From contig QMZG01000070.1 in the NCBI GenBank assembly GCA_003663045.1, positions 1 to 6,074 of the forward strand: a DNA stretch of 6,074 nucleotides. Reading direction: 5' to 3'. Made by a program: the position numbers and the translations under genes. This document shows, in pieces, positions 1 through 4,128 of the stretch. The stretch comes from Candidatus Altarchaeales archaeon. GTDB taxonomy: Archaea > Altiarchaeota > Altiarchaeia > IMC4 > QMZM01. Positions within the stretch are counted from its first letter, which is position 1, and each line of letters opens with the position of its first letter. Below the pieces are notes generated by a model that saw only the letters and a list, made by a program, of their open reading frames with translations, was not told the DNA's origin and made no database searches.

Positions 1-30
1 CCCATTTCGGAATATGTTTATTTTATACTT

Positions 31-46
31 GCTGTTTTTTAACAGC
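31..46. terminator. Perfect 6-bp hairpin downstream of the PIN toxin gene
   Basis: GCTGTT and AACAGC form a perfect inverted repeat around a TTTT loop, about 45 bases past the toxin stop codon. It could end the minus-strand toxin-antitoxin transcript. However, no U-run follows it on that strand, so it may only be a 3'-end stabilising hairpin or chance. Nothing else is recognisable in bases 1-90. Confidence 0.3.
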
Positions 47-90
47 TAATTATCTTATATGATTTTACCAGATATGAAAACCTATTGTAT

Positions 91-576
91 TTATCTTAAA
101 ACCCAATCATAGAGTTTGGGAGTAACGTACAAATTTCCTTTTTCGATTACATTATCTAGAACTGACTTTAGCTCTTCTTTCTCCACTACCCTCTTTTCAT
201 AGCAAATTCTTAATAAAGCTAAAGTACCATAGCATTCTACTTTTTCGTGCTTTGCCACCTCTCTGGCTCGTTTATCATCTAAGAGTATTACACCTTTCTC
301 GTGCTTTGCTATGAGAATTGCCTCGCTCTCACCTGGACCAAGCCTATTTCTTTCCTTAAATTCCTCCATTTCTTTTATTGGCTCTGGACGGAGGATGGAG
401 ATAAATTTTTCATCAATGTACCTCTTTACTTCCTTTATCAATCTTTCGTCTTTACTATCCAAAATCTCTAGGAAAACGGCTTTGGGGATATAGATTCTTC
501 CCAGGATTTTCTTCAGAAGGTCAATCCTTTGGATAATTGCGAAAGCGCTGAGAACAGAGGTATCTGCAATAATCAT
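91..576 (-). CDS. PIN-domain ribonuclease toxin, DUF3368/VapC-like
   Basis: This 161-residue protein reads as a single PIN domain, the metal-dependent RNase fold of VapC-type toxins, which cut RNA such as tRNA or rRNA when freed from their antitoxin. The N-terminal IIADTS places the first catalytic Asp at residue 5. A second acidic residue is likely Glu37 (FLEIL). The GPGESEAI segment (80-87) and LLDDKRAR (98-105, Asp100/Asp101) followed by GTLALL are the pattern of DUF3368-type PIN proteins. Length is normal for the family and no key acidic residue is missing. It is the second gene of an operon: its ATG overlaps the antitoxin stop as ATGA, so translation is probably coupled. The family and toxin role are well supported by sequence and neighbour. 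The RNA target cannot be inferred. Confidence 0.88.
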   Translation of the reverse strand: MIIADTSVLSAFAIIQRIDLLKKILGRIYIPKAVFLEILDSKDERLIKEVKRYIDEKFISILRPEPIKEMEEFKERNRLGPGESEAILIAKHEKGVILLDDKRAREVAKHEKVECYGTLALLRICYEKRVVEKEELKSVLDNVIEKGNLYVTPKLYDWVLR

Positions 577-905
577 TTTACTCTCTTTTTAAGTTCCTCT
601 ATCTCTTTCCTTCCTTCCTCTACGCTTTCTGGCCCTATTTTAATCCCAATTCCCCTGGCCTTCAAAATCTGCCGCATATCCTCATAACTCACCCCAGCTA
701 GCTCTGCAGATTTTCCCAATGAAATCTCCCCCTTGCTATATAACCCTACTGCAATATCTACATTCGCTTTCAGGACGTGTTGTAGATAATATCTCACAGC
801 TTCCCTTATCAATTCTGCTCTGCTGGAGTAAAAACCTGCCTTGATGTAGAAATCTGCCTCTTCTTCCAACAACTTTGGAAGATGCACATTCATATATTCT
901 GCCAT
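573..905 (-). CDS. Antitoxin: ribbon-helix-helix plus UPF0175 domain
   Basis: This 110-residue protein probably neutralises the PIN toxin encoded directly after it and represses the operon. Residues 5-45 look like a ribbon-helix-helix DNA-binding unit: a short strand (MNVHLP), a helix, then the GFYSSRAELIREAVRYYL turn and helix. Residues 49-90 match UPF0175, with LYSKGEISLGKSAELAGVS forming a helix-turn-helix-like segment, then an arginine-rich linker and the GIKIGPES end. The charged C-terminus (95-110) may wrap the toxin. I chose the ATG at 903-905 because a strong Shine-Dalgarno (GAGGTGAT, 910-917) lies 4-5 bases before it. The frame is open to another ATG at 927-929, which would add eight residues but has no such site. 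The stop overlaps the toxin start as ATGA. The antitoxin role is inferred from family and gene order. Confidence 0.85.
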   Translation of the reverse strand: MAEYMNVHLPKLLEEEADFYIKAGFYSSRAELIREAVRYYLQHVLKANVDIAVGLYSKGEISLGKSAELAGVSYEDMRQILKARGIGIKIGPESVEEGRKEIEELKKRVK

Positions 906-909
906 TGTT

Positions 910-917
910 ATCACCTC
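910..917 (-). promoter_or_regulatory. Shine-Dalgarno site that fixes the antitoxin start
   Basis: On the minus strand the bases read GAGGTGAT, a near-perfect match to the anti-SD of 16S rRNA, 4 bases before the ATG at 905. It lies inside the extended reading frame from 929, so it argues for the shorter protein. Confidence 0.7.
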
Positions 918-933
918 GCCATGAATCATTATG

Positions 934-946
934 ATATATAATTAAA
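934..946 (-). promoter_or_regulatory. Candidate TATA box of the toxin-antitoxin operon
   Basis: The minus strand reads TTTAATTATATAT about 30-40 bases upstream of the antitoxin start. An archaeal start site some 25 bases downstream would fall at roughly 913-921, close to the Shine-Dalgarno and downstream of the ATG at 929. That again favours the start at 905. The exact box cannot be fixed because the stretch is AT-rich. Confidence 0.4.
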
Positions 947-999
947 GTATTCTCTTTTGGACTTATTAAATCAGGTTGTTACAGGCTTTGGGACATAAT

Positions 1000-1600
1000 T
1001 CATGTATCCCATACCTCGATAGCTAATATCCTCTCTAGGTACTTCAGGTAGCACAGCATCTTGAGGTTGTAGTCACATGCTCTGGTAAAGGCTTCCTGTT
1101 TTCTTCGCAGCTTTATCCGTCTCCGTAAAGGCAGGGGAAAGTCCCTTTTGAAGGCAGAGAAAACACTCTCGGATATCGAGCGGGTATGTTCTTTGAGCCA
1201 CTCCTGCGGATCCTGGATAAAGTAACCCCTTGCTTTGGATATATCCTTGGAACAGCTCCCGCTTCAACAACTAGATTGCAATTGTCCCTGGAGAGGTAAG
1301 CAGCATCAGCTGACCAATGGCTCAAAGTAGGGGCTCTCATTGTCATGAGGATTTTCTGCCAGCTCGAAGGCAGACCTTTCTGCAGTCATTTTCCCAGTTG
1401 TTTCATCGATGTGGGGAGACCAGTTCCATCTGGGCTGAAGATGTGCTCCTTGTCCTTTATTGGTTCCTGACTCATCCGAAAGATCTCCCTCAGTATTGGC
1501 GTTACCGGAGGATTTTCATATGTTGGTTTCATCGAGAAAAGGGTTACTCCCTTCGGAACTGGAGCAAAGGTAGACTGCCCAAAGGAGTATCTGGGGTGAA
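1000..1600 (-). pseudogene. Degraded DDE transposase (IS remnant)
   Basis: This is a dead insertion-sequence transposase whose protein can be followed through changing frames on the minus strand. From about 1590 to 1389 one frame carries IFSPDGTGLPTSMKQ, with the first catalytic Asp at 1428-1430. Another frame (1309-1380) gives AENPHDNESPYFEPL. A third (about 1319-1215) gives SADAAYLSRDNCNLV and PRIYPKQGVTLS, with the second Asp at 1305-1307. The last (about 1220-1000) gives DPQEWLKEHTRSISESVFSA, with Glu at 1168-1170, then an arginine/lysine-rich tail and a TGA at 1000-1002. A 2-base loss after MKQ and missing codons after EPL and after GVTLS explain the breaks. Only about 200 codons remain, and the N-terminal part is absent. 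The D-D-E order fits the IS4/IS5-like DDE superfamily; the exact IS family is unsure. No terminal inverted repeats were found. Confidence 0.85.
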
Positions 1601-2881
1601 TCAGGATACGTTTAACAACCACTTCCATAATGGAATAAACTTAATCTCCTTACCTTTAAATTCTTCCACAGCTTCATAGTCCCATGTTACTACAAGAAGG
1701 TTGCTGCATTTCAACTCCTTAGATGCTTTTACAAGGGATTTAAGCTCCCTATTTCTTGTGTTGAAGTCATCTATGTTGTAGCAGACCTGGATTAATTCCT
1801 TAATATTAAAACCTTCCCTGACAACGAAATCAACCTCTCTCTGCTGATGATCCTTCCAGTAAGATATTTCCCGAACATGCCCATATGAATCCCTTCTCAG
1901 CAACTCAATAAAAACTAGGTTCTCCATCAACCGGCCTTTATTTTCTGAAAACCCAAATCCTGCCATGGAGATTAATCCATTATCAACGCAATATATCTTT
2001 TTTGGCGCGAGAACCTGCTGCTTTAGTTTAAAGGAAAACCTCTCTAACTTAAACATGAGAAATGCCTCTTCTAGATAAGAAACCCAGTTTGAGATCGTGT
2101 AGATATGCTTTACCTGTGAAATTTTTTTTAGGGATGAGTAGGTGAATTCACAAGAGAAATTGTTTATCAGGTATTTAGCTATTTTCCGGAGTTCATCCCT
2201 CATTTTTATATTGTGCCTGAATATCACATCCTTTGTGATAATGTCGCTATAGATTTTTTCAATTATTGCATTTCCAAATTTAAACCTCTCGGGAAAGCCG
2301 CCAAAAGTTAGGTAGTCATTTAATTCATTGAAGAGATTTGCCCTCTCTTTTGTAGTTAACACGTCTTCTGGAAATGCTATATCTCTGTATCTCAGAAACT
2401 CTTTGAAACTGAATGGGAAAAGGGTGAAGTCTATATATCTTCCAGTTAAATGAGTGGCTAATTCACCACTAAGCAATTCCGAATTGCTTCCGGTTATTAT
2501 AATCTTTTTTGTTCTTCTAAGTCTGGTGGCAAACAGTTCCCAGGCGGGAACATTCTGAACTTCATCGAGTATTATGTACTCTAAGTTGCTTCCATAAAGC
2601 TCATAGAATGCCTGAAGCAGACTGTTGAAATCCTTGGTTTTGAAATCAAGTAATCTTTCATCGTCAAAGTTGATATACCCAAAATTTTTATCACTGAACA
2701 ATAGGATAGAGAATATTGATTTACCACACCTTCTCACTCCCAGTATGGATAAGATGTTGGGGTAGTCTAGGTATTTCTTTACCTCTTTACCCTCCCTTTC
2801 CACTATTTTTTCATTTCTGAAGGTGGCATCTGTTTCCTCTCTCTGCTCAAGAACAATTCGTTTTATCTCTCTGATATCCAT
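1601..2881 (-). CDS. AAA_14/DUF4143 family P-loop ATPase
   Basis: This 426-residue ATPase belongs to the archaeal/bacterial family with an AAA_14 ATPase core and a C-terminal DUF4143 domain. Visible motifs are Walker A GVRRCGKS (48-55), Walker B YIILDE (102-107), a sensor-1-like GSNSELL (131-137) and a candidate arginine finger in HLTGRY (Arg148). The C-terminal domain (about 260-400) has CVDNGLIS, GRLMENLVFIEL, REVDFVV (Asp351) and KELIQVCY (362-368). This resembles a PD-(D/E)XK nuclease-like fold with Glu320, Asp351 and Glu362-x-Gln, though activity is unproven. Length is full for the family. The start is supported by a TATA box placed for leaderless transcription and by the absence of a Shine-Dalgarno. 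The stop lies at the edge of the transposase remnant, so the last few residues may be altered. The cellular role of this family is poorly known, and no partner gene is visible here. Confidence 0.9.
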   Translation of the reverse strand: MDIREIKRIVLEQREETDATFRNEKIVEREGKEVKKYLDYPNILSILGVRRCGKSIFSILLFSDKNFGYINFDDERLLDFKTKDFNSLLQAFYELYGSNLEYIILDEVQNVPAWELFATRLRRTKKIIITGSNSELLSGELATHLTGRYIDFTLFPFSFKEFLRYRDIAFPEDVLTTKERANLFNELNDYLTFGGFPERFKFGNAIIEKIYSDIITKDVIFRHNIKMRDELRKIAKYLINNFSCEFTYSSLKKISQVKHIYTISNWVSYLEEAFLMFKLERFSFKLKQQVLAPKKIYCVDNGLISMAGFGFSENKGRLMENLVFIELLRRDSYGHVREISYWKDHQQREVDFVVREGFNIKELIQVCYNIDDFNTRNRELKSLVKASKELKCSNLLVVTWDYEAVEEFKGKEIKFIPLWKWLLNVS

Positions 2882-2900
2882 GATATTATATTAGAAAACA

Positions 2901-2911
2901 TTATATAAAAA
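2901..2911 (-). promoter_or_regulatory. TATA box for leaderless transcription of the ATPase gene
   Basis: The minus strand reads TTTTTATATAA, a close match to the archaeal box A, preceded by a purine-rich GAAAGG that could be the TFB-recognition element. Its centre is about 25 bases from the ATG at 2881, so transcription should begin at or within a few bases of the start codon. No Shine-Dalgarno lies between, in agreement. Confidence 0.6.
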
Positions 2912-2924
2912 CCTTTCTAGTAGA

Positions 2925-2935
2925 GTATATAAATC
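2925..2935 (-). promoter_or_regulatory. Second TATA-like box upstream of the ATPase gene
   Basis: The minus strand reads GATTTATATAC, an excellent box A match 24 bases upstream of the first one. It would give a leader of about 25 bases. The element is nearly symmetric and could also act on the plus strand, but no plus-strand gene follows. Confidence 0.4.
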
Positions 2936-2950
2936 AAGGGATTTTTCTTG

Positions 2951-2970
2951 TCTTTCTTTTTAAAGAAAGA
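2951..2970. terminator. 9-bp perfect hairpin after the acylphosphatase gene
   Basis: TCTTTCTTT and AAAGAAAGA are perfectly complementary around a TT centre, 35 bases beyond the stop of the minus-strand acylphosphatase gene. It is AT-rich and not followed by a clear U-run on that strand, so termination is plausible rather than shown. It also insulates that gene from the ATPase promoter just downstream. Confidence 0.4.
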
Positions 2971-3004
2971 TTAGCAAAGATTTTTGTCTCGAAAATAGGG
3001 TATT

Positions 3005-3619
3005 TCATCCAGATTTTTCGGCAAGTTTCAGAATAGCATTCAGTATCCTCTCCATAGACTTTCTCGCTTCTTTTCTCTCCTCTTTCATCTCTTCGAGAAT
3101 TTTCTCCATGTTCTCAGCGATTTTTCCGTATTTAACATCGAGATTATCAAATCTCATATTCACATTAACATCAAGCTTGTCTATCGCCCCTATAGTTTGA
3201 TCCTGCTTCTCCAGCATCTGATCCTGCTTGTCGAGCATCTTTCTTTGATTTCTAAGTGCTTCTTTTTGCATATCAATCATTACAAGTCCCGATTGGACCA
3301 CCGTATTCTGCTGCTCTGCAGCAAGTACTTTGTCATATTCATCAACAAGCATCACCCTCTCTGGAGGTTTTGGATCCTCCCATATCCTGCTAACCCTTGC
3401 CTTCTCGGGATAGTTCTCTTTAACAAATTTCACAAACTCCTGAATCTGCTTCTCTTCTCCTCCAACTGAGACCACCACCCTCTCCATACCGTTTTCTTTC
3501 ACATTCCTTGCATCGTAGTTTGAGATCCCAATCTCCCGAACCTTCCATAAGAGGAAGGGTCTATAGCCAACATTATGCACCTTCTCTCCTTCGATTATTA
3601 TCCTCTTGATTTGTCTCAT
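3005..3619 (-). CDS. Acylphosphatase-like domain fused to a long coiled coil
   Basis: Acylphosphatases hydrolyse carboxyl-phosphate bonds and are normally about 90 residues. Here an acylphosphatase domain (about 1-92) is followed by about 110 helical residues. The substrate-binding loop is recognisable as GEKVHNVGYR (11-20), ending in the phosphate-binding Arg20. The second motif, DARNVKENG (36-44), keeps the catalytic Asn39. Usual VQG is replaced by VHN. The tail has hydrophobic heptads, with two near-identical ones at 128-141 (MLDKQDQ, MLEKQDQ), then an E/K-rich helix to the end, typical of an oligomerising coiled coil. There is no signal peptide or membrane segment, so it should be cytoplasmic. 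AGAGGTT (3628-3634) is a Shine-Dalgarno 8 bases before the ATG. The gene stands alone on its strand here. The domain call is strong. Whether it acts as an enzyme, or as a binding module borrowing the fold, is open. Confidence 0.82.
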   Translation of the reverse strand: MRQIKRIIIEGEKVHNVGYRPFLLWKVREIGISNYDARNVKENGMERVVVSVGGEEKQIQEFVKFVKENYPEKARVSRIWEDPKPPERVMLVDEYDKVLAAEQQNTVVQSGLVMIDMQKEALRNQRKMLDKQDQMLEKQDQTIGAIDKLDVNVNMRFDNLDVKYGKIAENMEKILEEMKEERKEARKSMERILNAILKLAEKSG

Positions 3620-3627
3620 TTCTTATT

Positions 3628-3634
3628 AACCTCT
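3628..3634 (-). promoter_or_regulatory. Shine-Dalgarno of the acylphosphatase-like gene
   Basis: The minus strand reads AGAGGTT, with 8 bases to the ATG at 3619. It supports this start and shows that this gene, unlike the ATPase next to it, is made from a leadered message. Confidence 0.6.
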
Positions 3635-3721
3635 TTGTTTTTATCCTTTAAATTTTGTTACAGAAGGCTCGGTACCATCAACCTTAAAACTCCCTACTCC
3701 TAAAGTATTCGATCTTGGTTT

Positions 3722-3812
3722 TGGGTTTCACTACAAACTCGCAAGGATGTGGCCGAACCTTCGGTTGCTAAGTAAATCGCTTAACCTTACCTTTACATCC
3801 TTTTGTTTTTTT
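3722..3812 (+). ncRNA. Structured noncoding segment, possible small RNA with U-rich end
   Basis: The plus strand can form a hairpin GGGTTT/AAACTC (3723-3728 with 3735-3740, one G-U pair). Then a perfect 8-bp stem AAGGATGT/ACATCCTT (3743-3750 with 3795-3802) can be extended by two G-U pairs. Inside it are a CCGAA/TTCGG hairpin (3753-3764) and a weaker TAAG/CTTA hairpin (3769-3783). The run TTTTGTTTTTTT directly follows, as expected of an archaeal U-rich terminator. No protein gene on the plus strand precedes it, so it would end a stand-alone RNA. It does not fold as a tRNA: it is too short and has no T-loop. Reading it on the minus strand, as a leader of the acylphosphatase gene, is the main alternative. 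The rest of 3620-3879 shows only AT-rich sequence. Confidence 0.35.
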
Positions 3813-3879
3813 CGCATATTCCTGATAAATTTATTATTTTAATAAAGTCCTAAATAATTATGATCAATTGAAACAAAAA

Positions 3880-4122
3880 ATGAGATACATAGAGTCCCTC
3901 TCCAGGTTGGAAAAGAACGGGTATATCGGGAGAATTAAAAGAAACCCCTATTGTTCCGCTATTAAGGATTATGGTTTTCTCCTGGACTTGAGAAAGATGA
4001 TTTTAAAGAACTCGGCAAAGATTTAAAAGAGGGTTCATGCTCTGAGAAGGGTTCACATAGAACTCGAGAAATTGGCAGGGCAGGTAAACCATTTCTATTA
4101 TTCATATCATGATACTAACTGA
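3880..4122 (+). pseudogene. Frameshifted winged-helix regulator remnant
   Basis: The reading frame from the ATG at 3880 gives 48 residues up to TAA (4024-4026). Its LSRLEKNGYIGRIKRNPY and IKDYGFLL look like the last helix and wing of a winged-helix DNA-binding domain. The likely continuation, DDFKELGKDLKEG, is in another frame from about 3995. The original frame then resumes as ALRRVHIELEKLAGQVNHFY and stops at 4120-4122. Two compensating frame changes, the first probably a lost A in an A-run, would restore one protein of about 80 residues. The N-terminal half of a normal winged helix is missing, and only AT-rich or structured DNA lies upstream. The frame ends 6 bases before the VWA gene, so the two were probably co-transcribed. 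The 48-residue product might still be made. The family call rests on pattern only. Confidence 0.5.
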
Positions 4123-4128
4123 ATAAAA

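Noticed and set aside
311..493. Plus-strand 60-codon frame inside the PIN gene
   Set aside because: It lies wholly antisense to a well-supported toxin gene, with serine- and leucine-rich composition typical of a shadow frame.
1073..1628. Three short minus-strand open frames taken as separate small genes
   Set aside because: Each contains or shadows a fragment of one transposase, and the true reading jumps between frames, so they are pieces of a pseudogene.
1317..1679. Plus-strand open frame of 120 codons across the transposase remnant and the ATPase 3' end
   Set aside because: It is antisense to recognisable transposase and ATPase sequence, spans the junction between them, and its own protein has no recognisable pattern.
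3197..3469. Plus-strand 90-codon frame inside the acylphosphatase gene
   Set aside because: Its leucine-rich content is the complement of the Gln/Lys/Asp codons of the coiled coil. No membrane protein family is recognisable.
3743..3802. tRNA gene, suggested by an acceptor-like 8-bp stem enclosing hairpins
   Set aside because: Only about 60 bases, no T-loop consensus, no CCA-side discriminator pattern, and the inner hairpins do not match D, anticodon and T arms.
3630..3839. Plus-strand frame open for almost 70 codons across the divergent gap
   Set aside because: It has no ATG near its beginning, no Shine-Dalgarno and no recognisable protein. Stable hairpins and a T-run fit noncoding DNA better.
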